Source: Choristoneura fumiferana
Taxonomy: Eukaryota > Arthropoda > Insecta > Lepidoptera > Tortricidae
Length of the DNA stretch: 64,000 nucleotides
Direction: 5' to 3'
Assembly: GCF_025370935.1 (NCBI RefSeq)
Contig: NC_133473.1
Location: 4,099,389-4,163,388, forward strand
Within the stretch, counting starts at the first letter, position 1. Every line of letters starts with the position of its first letter. Under the pieces are notes generated by a model. The model was not told the DNA's origin, ran no database searches, and worked only from the letters and a program-made list of their open reading frames with translations. The position numbers and the translations under genes are program-made. Of the stretch, positions 1-8,890 are shown in pieces.

Positions 1-101
1 AGATTTAGTTTTGTTATTGAGTTTTTTGAACAACGTGATTTATTCTAGTTTTATGCATGAGTGGCGCCTCTGTCAATGCGATGTATCGAATCATGCGATT
101 A

Positions 102-2294
102 GGGCATGGATACCGGTATTCGGTATTACCGAAAAACGGGATACCGGTCATTTTTCCCCTCTTTTTAATACCGGTATTAAATATCTACAAAACCGGTTTT
201 TCGGTATTTTGACTTGTGCTTAAAATAGTAATAGTCGACTTTAATTTCAAACAAGAAAGCACTTTTAATAACTTGTCTTCAGACTTATGGCTTTTGAAGT
301 TACTTACCTCTTAATCTACTTTCAAATTTCAAATTTACCGCGCACAATTTGCTTTGCTTATTTGTAGTGTAAGCTTTCTCGAAGTTGGACCTACCTAACT
401 GGACCGTTTGTCCCAGGTATACATAGTCGTCAACAACTTCGAGCGCAGAGCCCCCGACTATTGCGGGAGTTGGGACAACATGGACATTAGTTAGACATGA
501 CTTTCGTCTTGCCCATGTTCATTTTTAGGCCAACTCGGTCGGAAACTGCTGAGGTCGGCGAGCATAGCACTGAAGTCTTCCATGGTCTCAGCCATGACTA
601 CAATATCGTCGGCGAATCGAAGGCGAGTGAAGTACCCGCCATTAATGTTGATGCGTCGTCCTTTCCAGTCCAGAACCTTAAAAGCATCCTCCAATGCAAC
701 GGTGAACAGTTTCGGAGCGATCACATCTCCTTGTCTGACTCCCCGCTGCAGAGGAATAGGCTTCGTGCTCTGGTCATGTAATCGGACGGACATAGTGGCG
801 TTTTTGTACAGACACTAGACACTTCAACACTCCGATATACCGGTAGTCAACTGCACCGCTGGAGAGCCTGCACAGCCCAAGTCTCGATCGAATCGAAGGC
901 TTTCTCGTAGTCCACAAATGCAAGGCAAACGGGGAAGTTATACCCTTCGGTCTTCTGTATAACCTGCCGCAACGTACATGTGGTCTACGGTACTATAGGT
1001 TTTCGGAAGCCGGCTTGTTCGGGAGGCTGGAAATCGTCAAACCTGCTTGCGAGACGATTTTGATGACCCTGAAAAACAGCTTGTAAACATGGCTCAGAAG
1101 TGAGATGGGTCTATAATTCTTCAGCAAGGTGTTATCACCTTTTTTGAAGATGAGCACCACCACTGTCTTCTGTTCCATGCTTTCGGTGTTCCCCCTTGGT
1201 GGAGGACGGAACTAAACGGCGTCTTAAGGTCCTTAAGGACTGGTTTACCACCCGCCTTCAAGAGTTCGGCTGTAATTTCATCGTCACCCGGGGCTTTGTC
1301 ATTCTTAAGCTATTTGAGGGCCATATACTAATCTCGTACAGGCTGACGTCTGGGATGTCTTCGTGATAGTGTCGGGTTAATCTAGCCCTCGGGTCTTTAG
1401 CTAGATTTTCGACGGTGTTCGGGTGTCGTGTCGCTATCCATAAAACCTCTCGTTTTCCCCCAACAGCTCAGGTTTGGATGAAATGATTCTGCCGTCGTCG
1501 GTTTCAACTTCATTAACCGGCTTTGACTTACAGACAGATCCCTGGTAAACACCTTAGAGCCTCTGATACGCTCAATAGCCTCTTCAATGCTATTTATTAG
1601 TATTAAATCGGCGTACATCGCGCTTCAGAGATTTTGAGATCTGCCTATTGAACTGCTGATAGCGACAATTAAGCGTCACCAGAAGACTGTAGCAGCATCT
1701 CACGCCTCACCTCCATGAGCCTAAGGCCAGAGCGCGAGAGCTTATTGGTTCTAGTACGGCGGGTTTTGAAGGAGTTAGATCCGATCGTATGGACAGCTTC
1801 CACAAACCGTCGTTGTAATCGTCCACGTCGCTACCTAGGCATTCGAAATGGCTTTGAAGTTTGAGCTGAAAGCTCTCGGGGTTTTGGAGCTGAGCTGGTT
1901 CCGGGCGGATTTCATCAGTAGAGACCTTTCAAGCTTGAACTGGATATTTAATGAGCCTCGTACAAGCGAAAGAAATTATGCGAAAATTTGGTTGGGAACT
2001 AATAATCGGTGAAACAATTTTCACCGAAGAATTAGAGAATCCAATTCCATATTATATAAGTATTAGTTAACAATTAACAACTTGAGTTTTTTATTTTAAT
2101 ACTTGCTCATTAAAAGGGAAGTTTATTAATTGCTTTTCATGTATATTTGTTATATTTCAACAAAACAACAGACTTATACAGAAAAAAGAAAAATAAAGGG
2201 AAAATATGGAAAATACCGAAAAATTACCGAAATACCGGGATACCGGTTTTCAAAATTTGAATACCGGAAAAATACCGGTATTGCCATCAAGCCC
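102..2294. mobile_element. Degenerate inverted-repeat element with ACCGG-rich ends
   Basis: The two ends are imperfect inverted copies. The left end (about 102-200) and the reverse complement of the right end (about 2200-2294) both begin GGGC, then run into repeated ATACCGGTATT and CGGTATT blocks. The interior between them holds a decayed reverse transcriptase on the minus strand, which is unrelated to the ends and is best read as a later insertion. I could not identify a clean target duplication, so the class is unassigned; a hAT-like element is one possibility. The motif density at both ends is seen directly; element status is inference. Confidence 0.5.
360..1930 (-). pseudogene. RTE-clade non-LTR retrotransposon, reverse transcriptase relic
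   Basis: Minus-strand frames carry consecutive pieces of a non-LTR reverse transcriptase in the right order. Near 1760-1680 is a linker segment beginning RTNKLSRSGLRLMEVRREM. At 1397-1618 lies a piece with NSIEEAIERIRGSKVF. At 993-1178 is the finger motif KNYRPISLLSHVYKLF. At 491-793 are RGVRQGDVIAPKLFT and the catalytic box LRFADDIVVMAE (the FADD form of YxDD). The frame changes repeatedly and several stops intervene, so the copy is dead. The endonuclease domain and the 3' tail are not recognisable. The order and the motifs match RTE-type elements common in Lepidoptera. It sits inside the inverted-repeat element 102-2294. Confidence 0.8.
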
Positions 2295-2561
2295 AATACC
2301 GCATAGCTAATGGCGATGAGATTCAATTTTGTTATACGTTTAATAATAAGTTTTTCCGTGTGAAATTCTGAAGACAGTTATTATTAAGGAAAAACCCATT
2401 ACATAGTAAATTTATTACTTATGACCTACACTATCGATATCCATAAGTAGTTTTTTAAATGTATGAATGCAGTTTTTCTTGTTACTAACAGCGATGACAT
2501 GGTTCCTAGACAGATCTTCGTATGTCTTATAATTTCAACTTTCCCATTCTGACTGACCTAA

Positions 2562-3092
2562 AGGGCAACACCACACAGAGAGCGGGCGCGGGTCGGGTCG
2601 TGTCCCCGCGGGAGCCGCGCGGTTCGTTGTATTCACAACAGAGCGCGGGTCGGACCCGCGACGGGCCCGCGGCGGCTATCAATGTTGCCAGTTTAGTGAC
2701 TTTATCCCTAGAAGTGACGGGCTTTTGCTAATCTTATCATCCATCATCCCAGCCTATATACGTCCCACTGCTGGGCACAGGCTCCTCTCAGAACAATCGC
2801 ATCGCAGTATCGCAAATGCTTACACAACAGCCAACCACCACTACTCTTCTTTCCAATTAATTATATAGCAATTTTAGGGTTTTTAACTTAAGTTTTAGGG
2901 ATAAATATTTTTGAGAGTTGGTAACTCTGCGCTCGGCCCGCGCGCTGTTGTGACGACGGGCGACGGGCGCGGCCCGCGCACGACCCGCGCCCGCGCCCGC
3001 GTTCTGTGTGAAGGCTTCCATATACCGCCATGCAAATACGCCCGTCGCGGGCCCGCGCACGACCCGCGCCCGCTCTCTGTGTGTGTTGCCCT
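2562..3092. mobile_element. GC-rich MITE with 3-bp TAA target duplication
   Basis: The ends are inverted repeats of about 34 bp, starting AGGGCAACA and continuing through ACACAGAGAGCGGGCGCGGG. They are flanked by a direct TAA on each side (2559-2561 and 3093-3095). A TWA duplication is characteristic of PIF/Harbinger elements, so that class is the likely source of transposase. The interior encodes nothing convincing, and subterminal CGCGGGCCCGCG-like blocks make it far more GC-rich than its surroundings. It contains a SINE tail fragment at about 2742-2800. Reading frames called inside it are by-products of the GC-rich repeats. Confidence 0.75.
2742..2800 (-). repeat. 3' tail fragment of the tRNA-headed SINE
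   Basis: This short piece matches the 3' end of the SINE at 12,771-13,069, including CCCAGCCTATATACGTCC and the CACTGCTGGGCACAGGC block. Only the tail is present, nested in the GC-rich MITE. Confidence 0.7.
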
Positions 3093-3178
3093 TAAATGTT
3101 ACACTGTAAGTATATGATGAAAAATTACACACTGTTTACCTACCTCGCTTATAGTATGTAGAGAATGGCTAAAAGTCT

Positions 3179-3612
3179 AATCATCATCATCATCATCAGC
3201 CTATGTTCGTCCACTGCTGGACATAGGCCTCTCCCATGGCACGCCACTGAGCACGATCCTCGGCTACTCTCATCCAGCTCTTGCCAGCCGCCCTGCGAAG
3301 ATCATCGCTCCACCGAGTCTGAGGACGTCCTACGCTACGTTTGCCGATCCGTGGTCTCCACTCAAGAACTCGTCTACCCCAACGGTTATCGGTTCTTCGG
3401 GTTATATGGCCGGCCCATTGCCACTTCAGCGTGCTAATGCGGTGGGCTATGTCGATAACTGGTTCTCTGTCGGATCACTTCGTTACGAATTCTATCTTTC
3501 AGAAAAACTCCGAGCATAGCTCTTTCCATAGCACGTTGAGCAACTTTAAATTTGTGGGCCAGCCCTAACGTGAGCGTCCATGTTTCGGCACCGTATGTCA
3601 TGATGATGAGTC
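3179..3612 (-). pseudogene. RTE-type retrotransposon 3' end, 5'-truncated
   Basis: Read on the minus strand this encodes the degenerate C-terminus of an RTE endonuclease/reverse transcriptase, including a piece like QRAMERAMLGVFLKDRIRNE. It then runs to the tail CCAGCAGTGGACGAACATAG followed by (TGATGA)n. On the plus strand the tail appears as (ATC)n at about 3179-3197. Related ends occur at 27,041, 32,938, 47,395 and 51,790. Stops and frameshifts show it is inactive. Long plus-strand frames here are antisense shadows. Confidence 0.8.
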
Positions 3613-3802
3613 TAATGGCTTGTCTAAAGTACCTTCTAATGAAATGAGATTCATTACTGATTCATTAGATGATTCATTAGTTCTCCCTTCCACTAGATAA
3701 ATATCTCGTTAACGTCTTTTACGTGTTTCAGTCACGTCAGCAAGTTTATTGAACTCAACTTCAACCCATCAGCAAAATGAATAACTTTTACACGTGACAA
3801 AA

Positions 3803-3892
3803 TGTGATATATGTAAATGATTGTATCAACCTGCGCCAGTCAGTAATAAACGGACCGTGCATCGTAACTGTCGTTTGATTGCAAATACCTCA
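3803..3892 (+). repeat. 5' LTR (90 bp)
   Basis: It starts TGTGATATATG and ends AATACCTCA, and is identical base for base to 8179-8268. At 90 bp it is unusually short for a gypsy LTR. No clear TATA box is visible, but AATAAA occurs inside (within CAGTAATAAACGG) and may serve as the polyadenylation signal. Confidence 0.93.
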
Positions 3893-3893
3893 C

Positions 3894-3906
3894 TGGCGAC
3901 GATCTA
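3894..3906 (+). promoter_or_regulatory. Putative primer binding site for minus-strand DNA synthesis
   Basis: The segment begins TGGCGACGATC one base after the 5' LTR. TGG at this position is expected for pairing with the CCA end of a host tRNA. The tRNA species is not assigned. A 20-plus A-rich run follows at about 3917-3938. Confidence 0.6.
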
Positions 3907-3966
3907 CCCGCGCGTTAAAAAAAAAAAAAAAAAAAAAAGAAAAAAAAGTTAAGTGTTAAAGTTAAA

Positions 3967-4545
3967 ATGTCTGGGTTCATCGGTAATGTTAACGTTTTCG
4001 ACCACAATAACCAAGACTGGACAATTTTTTATGGACGCTTGGAGCAATTTATTAAGTTGAACGACGTTTCGGATGAAAGACGGGGTCCGTTATTACTCAC
4101 GCACCTGTCTGATGATTCGTATCAGTTGGCAAAGAATCTGGTTCACCCGAAGAAATTAGAAGACGTCGGGTACGTTGACTTAGTGAACGCACTAAGTAGG
4201 CACTTCTCCCCTGAGAGGTGTACGTTTGCGGACAGAGAGAAGTTTTTCGAGGCCAGAAGAGTAGCGGGAGAAAGTGTTGAGGAATGGGCGGTACGCATAA
4301 GGGGGCTCGCTGTGCATTGTGATTTCGGCAGTGCATTGGACATGCTCATAACGAACCGATTCGTGCTGGGCATGAACGTCGGACCTGAACGAGACCGTCT
4401 GTTCGAGCAGAACGCAGCCACACTCACGTTTGCCAAGGCGCTGGAGGTGGCGCAACAGGCGGCGTACGCGCGCAAGGCCCGGGCGATGGCCGCGGCCCCG
4501 CGCCCTTGCAGGTCAAGGAGGAGCCGGTGTACCGCATGGGCGCGC

Positions 4546-4578
<33 letters not shown>

Positions 4579-4614
4579 AGCGGCCGCCGCGACGGTGCAC
4601 CGTGTGCGGCATGA
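3967..4614 (+). CDS. gag: Gag polyprotein (5' part; true C-terminus in another frame)
   Basis: Gag forms the particle in which the retrotransposon RNA is packaged and copied. The frame opens at an ATG 74 bases after the 5' LTR and reads well for about 175 residues, with a retrotransposon-Gag-like core rich in helices. Segments such as WTIFYGRLEQFI, LLTHLSDDSYQLAKNL and VEEWAVRIRGLAVHCDF are typical of gypsy Gag. After about position 4490 the frame turns into a Pro/Arg-rich run created by reading the (GCC)n repeat out of frame. The natural continuation, with zinc knuckles, lies in the overlapping frame that leads into pol. The stop at 4614 is therefore probably not the real end. Either a -1 frameshift event or an indel at about 4480-4510 explains this. 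Confidence 0.85.
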
Positions 4615-6635
4615 GGAGCCATGAAGCGGATAAGTGTCGGTACAAAAACTACCGTTGCCAAGTTTGTGGCGTTAAAGGTCATCTAAAGAAAGTGTGCAAA
4701 AAAGTGCCGGAAAGTTCTCGTGTGAACAATTTGAGTGTAGATCCAGAGTTTTCTGATGTTAGTGAATGTAAAAACTGCAAGGAATGTGAGCTTTTCAATT
4801 TGAGGTACGTTGAACATTCCCCAATATTATTGTCAGTAAATATAGCTCATATTAAATTGCAAATGGAACTCGATTCTGGATCAGGGACAACCGTTATTTC
4901 AAATAAGTTGTATCATCAATGTTTTTCTAATCAAACATTAAAAAAATGTAATTTGAAATTTTGTCTGTACAATGGCCATAAAATCTCTCCTTTAGGATAT
5001 TTTGAAGCAAATGTTAGGTATTTAACTAACTGTCATCAACTTAAAATTTATGTCGTTGATAAAGGCGGTCCGCCGCTCCTAGGCCGAGATTTTATGGCAA
5101 AATTTAATTTAGGTCTTACGTCGTTGAATAACAGTTTAAGGTGCCATGTTCCTAACCAGTGTCCGGATGAAGTGTCGCAATTGGTAAATAATTATTCCGA
5201 TTTATTTAGCAATGAATTGGGGCGGTTCAATAAGTTTCAAGTTCAGTTAAAGTTAAAAGAAGGTACTACCCCAAAATTTTTCAAACCGCGTTCTATACCT
5301 TTCGCGTTAAAAAGCCGAGTCGAAGAGGAAATTGATAGGTTGGTAGGTCTAGGAATACTTGTTCCAGTAAATTTTTCTAGATACGCGACTCCAATAGTGC
5401 CTGTTTTAAAGCAAGACGGGACCGTGAAGATAGCGGGTGACTATTCTATAACGCTCAACAAAGATATGGAAATTGATAAGTATCCAATGCCACGCATAGA
5501 GGAAGTGCTGGCTAATTTGGGAAACGGTGAACATTATTCTAAAATCGACTTAAGTAATGCCTATAATCAATTTGAGTTATCACCAGAGTCTCAAGATCTT
5601 ACCACGATTAGCACTACAAAAGGCTTATTTAAGTACACAAGACTTGTTTACGGATTAGCTAGCGCTCCCGCTATTTTTCAACGAACGATGGAGGCGCTCT
5701 TAGTAGGTATCGAAGGAGTCAGCTGTTGGCTCGATGACGTGTGCGTAACGGGACCGACTAAAAGCATTCATTTAGACAGACTTCGTGAGGTATTAACGAG
5801 GCTTAGAGACGCGGGTCTAAAACTACATAAGGATAAATGTGTGTTTTTTCAAAACGATGTCACTTATCTAGGATACGTTATTGATAAAAAAGGACTTAGG
5901 GCTTGCTCGAAAAAAGTTGAAGCAATCGTTAAGGCTCCTCGTCCATCTAATATTACTGAGGTTAAGAGATTTCTGGGTTTAGTAAACTACTATCGTAATT
6001 TCGTCCCTAACGCGTCCTCGCGGTTGAGTCCGTTGCATCAATTGTTGCGAGCGGGGGCGGCGTGGGAGTGGGGCGAGCGGCACGAGCGCGCGTTCCAGAG
6101 CGTCAAGCGCGAGCTGGCGTCGGAGACAGTGCTGGCGCACTTTGACCCCGCGGCGCAGCTGGTGCTGACGGTGGACGCCGGACCCGAGGGGCTGGGCGCC
6201 GTGCTGGCGGCGCGCGCGCCTGACCGCTCTGAGCGCCCCCTGGCGTTCGCCTCGCGCTCGCTTTCGGTTAGTGAACGGAATTACAGCCAGATCCAGAAGG
6301 AAGCGACCGCTATTGTATACGGGGTTAAATACTTTCATCAATATTTGTATGGACGGCAAGTACCTTTTATATTACGAACCGATCATCGACCTTTGCTATC
6401 GATTTTTGGTAAGAAAAACGGCATATCTGTGATGGCGGCGTCTCGTTTGCAAAGGTATGCTATAATTTTGTCCGCCTATAATTATTCTATTGAATATATA
6501 AATAGCGACAAAAACACGGTAGCTGACTATTTCTCTCGCGCGACGACGAGCGACGACTCAGGCAGCGAGAGCGGTCGAGCGGGCCGGTCGGGCCACGAAG
6601 ATGACTTATCGTTTTTAAAAGTTTTTAGACGCTAA
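4506..6635 (+). CDS. pol: Zinc knuckles, protease, reverse transcriptase and RNase H
   Basis: This open frame (no ATG at its left edge; it continues gag) carries, from the left, an alanine run from (GCC)n at about residues 15-24. Two CCHC knuckles follow, C31-x2-C34-x4-H39-x4-C44 and C51-x2-C54-x4-H59-x4-C64. The retropepsin motif MELDSGSG lies near residue 123. Reverse transcriptase occupies roughly residues 245-420, with YSKIDLSNAYNQFEL and the catalytic box WLDDVCV. RNase H lies at about 540-680, with VDAGPEGLGAVL, a conserved Glu in QIQKEATAIVYG, TDHRPLL and the late Asp in NTVADYFSR. The catalytic acids are all present. The Tyr of the usual YxDD box is Trp. It ends at a TAA at 6633-6635 that follows a T5 run and looks like a frame break, not a natural terminus. 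Confidence 0.9.
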
Positions 6636-6701
6636 CATCGCGCCAATAACGTTCAACGACATAAAAAAGCCACAGCAATTGATAAAACTTTACAAACTGT
6701 T

Positions 6702-8078
6702 TTGAAGTACATGAATCGAGGGTGGCCACGATTAGTAAAATGTCCGTCTATTACGCCATATTTTAACTGTAAAACTGACTTGGAAGCTGAGGATGGTTGT
6801 CTATTTCGTGGCCACAGAGTGGTTATACCTTCCGTCTATCGCGAGCGAATGCTGAGTGAATTGCACTCAGGTCATTTTGGCATCGTTAAAACGAAAAGCA
6901 TAGCTAGGGCAAAACTTTGGTGGCCATCGATAGATAGGGATATAACTACGTATATAGGGTCATGTGCCGCGTGCTGCGCGACGCTGGCGGCGCCGGCGCG
7001 CGCTCCGCCCGCGCCGTGGCCGCGCCCGGCCGGCGCCTGGCAGCGTCTGCACATCGATTATATGACGATCGCCAATCGGGATTACCTAATACTCGTTGAC
7101 GCTTATACTAAATGGTTGGAATGCATTCATATGAATTGCGGCACTTCTACTCGCGCACTGATAAATAAACTAAAATATTTATTCTCTCGATTCGGCATAC
7201 CGCAAGTGGTGGTTTCGGACAATGATGTTAAAATAAATTCCACAGAATTTAATTTATTTTGTAATAACAATGGCATTAGACATGTGACGTCACCCATTTA
7301 CCATCCAATCAGCAACGGGCAGGCAGAAATTTGTGTCCGCACTTGTAAGAAAATGATTAAGTGTTTGTTGACACAACATGATTCTAGTGCTATTGTTGAG
7401 GAAAAGTTACTGGGAATTTTATTCGAGTACCGAAACACTGTGCATTGCGCCACCGGAGCGTCGCCGGCTAAGCTCATGTTTGGCCGTGAATTAAGGTCAC
7501 GGTTAGACTTGATTTTGCCCAGGTGCCGATCGGAAACTCCTAACATGCCACCATCTCAGCCAGCGGATTGTAGAAAATTTGTTACAGGCGATCGCGTCTG
7601 GTTGAAATGGTACATTGCAAAAAAAGATGTTTGGACTTTAGGCATTATCCGAGATACAATAGGTAATCGTATGTATAATGTGTATGTCAGCGATTATAAT
7701 GTTATCTGTCGGCGTCATATAGACCAAATTAGAAAATATACTGGCGAACTAATCGGCCAGGGTAGTCAAACCCCTCCAGTGGATGCGCTGCCGCGGCCGT
7801 CGACCCCGCCGCCCGCGCCTCCCGCGTCTCCGCCGCACTCGCCGATGCCGTCATCGCCATCGCTCATTATTAGGAATGAGTCCGATGTTGGACAGGCAGT
7901 AGAAGAGAGTGGTACAGAGGGCGATGAGGCGGAGGAGGAGTGGGCTGAGGCGCGGGAGCTGCCGGCGGGCGGCCCCGGCGCGAGCGAGCGCGCGCGGCGG
8001 CGGAGCCCCGGCCGCGGCGGGTGCCGAGAGCGAACATGTACCATCGCCTCGCGCACGAAATATCTTATTGCGGCCTAG
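6702..8078 (+). CDS. int: Integrase of the gypsy element
   Basis: Integrase joins the retrotransposon cDNA to the chromosome. This frame is the same as the RT/RNase H frame but separated from it by a short garbled stretch (6622-6668). It has the HHCC zinc-binding region (LHSGHFG, then CAACC), the catalytic core with Asp in LHIDYM, Asp in VVSDND and Glu in NGQAE (spacing of 35 residues between the last two), and a C-terminal basic region with GDRVWLKW. A proline-rich tail follows (about 7770-7850). The frame stops at 8076-8078, but the adjacent frame to 8112 reads as a better C-terminus ending KVNYKQYF. A third break, in the GC-rich stretch 7970-8030, is therefore likely. The ORF begins without an ATG, as expected for a polyprotein segment. 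Confidence 0.88.
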   Translation: MKYMNRGWPRLVKCPSITPYFNCKTDLEAEDGCLFRGHRVVIPSVYRERMLSELHSGHFGIVKTKSIARAKLWWPSIDRDITTYIGSCAACCATLAAPARAPPAPWPRPAGAWQRLHIDYMTIANRDYLILVDAYTKWLECIHMNCGTSTRALINKLKYLFSRFGIPQVVVSDNDVKINSTEFNLFCNNNGIRHVTSPIYHPISNGQAEICVRTCKKMIKCLLTQHDSSAIVEEKLLGILFEYRNTVHCATGASPAKLMFGRELRSRLDLILPRCRSETPNMPPSQPADCRKFVTGDRVWLKWYIAKKDVWTLGIIRDTIGNRMYNVYVSDYNVICRRHIDQIRKYTGELIGQGSQTPPVDALPRPSTPPPAPPASPPHSPMPSSPSLIIRNESDVGQAVEESGTEGDEAEEEWAEARELPAGGPGASERARRRSPGRGGCRERTCTIASRTKYLIAA

Positions 8079-8171
8079 AGTTAATAAAGTAAATTATAAA
8101 CAATATTTTTAGTAATAAGTACAAAATGTATTTAATGTCTTGTGTTTGTCTCCAGGGCTTCAAATAACGCT

Positions 8172-8178
8172 GGAGGAG
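8172..8178 (+). promoter_or_regulatory. Polypurine tract
   Basis: GGAGGAG lies immediately before the TG that opens the 3' LTR, the position required for priming plus-strand DNA synthesis. Confidence 0.7.
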
Positions 8179-8268
8179 TGTGATATATGTAAATGATTGT
8201 ATCAACCTGCGCCAGTCAGTAATAAACGGACCGTGCATCGTAACTGTCGTTTGATTGCAAATACCTCA
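8179..8268 (+). repeat. 3' LTR (90 bp)
   Basis: Identical to the 5' LTR and followed by the CAAAA target duplication at 8269-8273. Confidence 0.93.
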
Positions 8269-8339
8269 CAAAAACGCACTTAATGGCATGATGGGTACAC
8301 TCAAAATTAAATGGAAGATTAATCTTTTAACAAAATCAC

Positions 8340-8890
8340 GAAAAAAAAAAAGGAAACGCATTTATTCACAACAACGCACGACAACAATATTATAAAAAGT
8401 ACAAATAGACAACACGAAGGATAGCATGACATAATACATTGCGAATCAGACACTAGCTCAGCATAATAATAATGAATTTATTTATTTAGTCATTTTTTTA
8501 AACCCATACAATATAGTCAAAATTTAAAATTAAAATCACAATCAATACAGTTCAGTTTTTCGCAGTTAAACGCGGGAATGCTGCCTGCGTGATGGGCACC
8601 ATGCTAAGAGGCTCACCTCTCTTTTTTAATTAAAGTTTTAGTTTTAGTTATTTTAATTTAATAGTCCGATGGATATTTTGTATTTTCTTAATATTTCTTA
8701 ATAAATTTATTATTATTTATCAATACATAAATATAATAATCATTATAATTTCATTTCATAACATTACATTGTATTAAATTATAATCCTGAGTTAAATGAA
8801 TACATATATAAGTTAAATTAAATAATAACAATACTGACTGAAGCGTTAGAACACCCAGCGCTGATTTTCAGCCAGCACCGTCCGTCGGTG
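8340..8890 (-). mobile_element. Non-LTR retrotransposon 3' end, interrupted by an AT-rich insertion
   Basis: The segments 8340-8460 and 8830-8890 together match, in reverse orientation, the contiguous plus-strand repeat at 38,930-39,115. Shared blocks include GAAAATCAGCGCTGGG, GCTGAGCC/GCTCAGC near the junction and the AGACAACACGAAG region, ending in an A/T-rich tail. Between them about 370 bp of AT-rich DNA (8462-8829) has been inserted. No coding region survives. Confidence 0.55.

Larger units (their letters stand above)
3803..8268 (+). mobile_element. Ty3/gypsy LTR retrotransposon, near-complete, 4,466 bp
   Basis: Two identical 90-bp LTRs with canonical TG...CA ends bound the element, and the 5-bp direct repeat CAAAA flanks it (3798-3802 and 8269-8273). 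Internally it has a primer binding site one base after the 5' LTR, gag, two CCHC zinc knuckles, aspartic protease, reverse transcriptase, RNase H, integrase, a proline-rich tail, and a purine tract before the 3' LTR. The domain order protease-RT-RNase H-integrase is that of Ty3/gypsy, not copia. No env-like frame is present. LTR identity argues for a young insertion; the frame breaks at about 4500, 6622-6668 and 7970-8030 mean this copy as given is not a single intact coding unit. Confidence 0.92.

Noticed and set aside
2857..3132. A 91-residue minus-strand protein
   Set aside because: It is read from the GC-rich inverted repeat of a MITE; the composition, not selection, keeps it open.
4143..4682. 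A 179-residue minus-strand frame rich in glycine
   Set aside because: It is the antisense of gag and the GCC repeat, where the sense frame has clear Gag and zinc-knuckle features.
3965..8112. An env gene making the gypsy element an infectious retrovirus-type element
   Set aside because: There is no frame after integrase with a signal peptide or membrane segment; only about 100 bases separate integrase from the 3' LTR.
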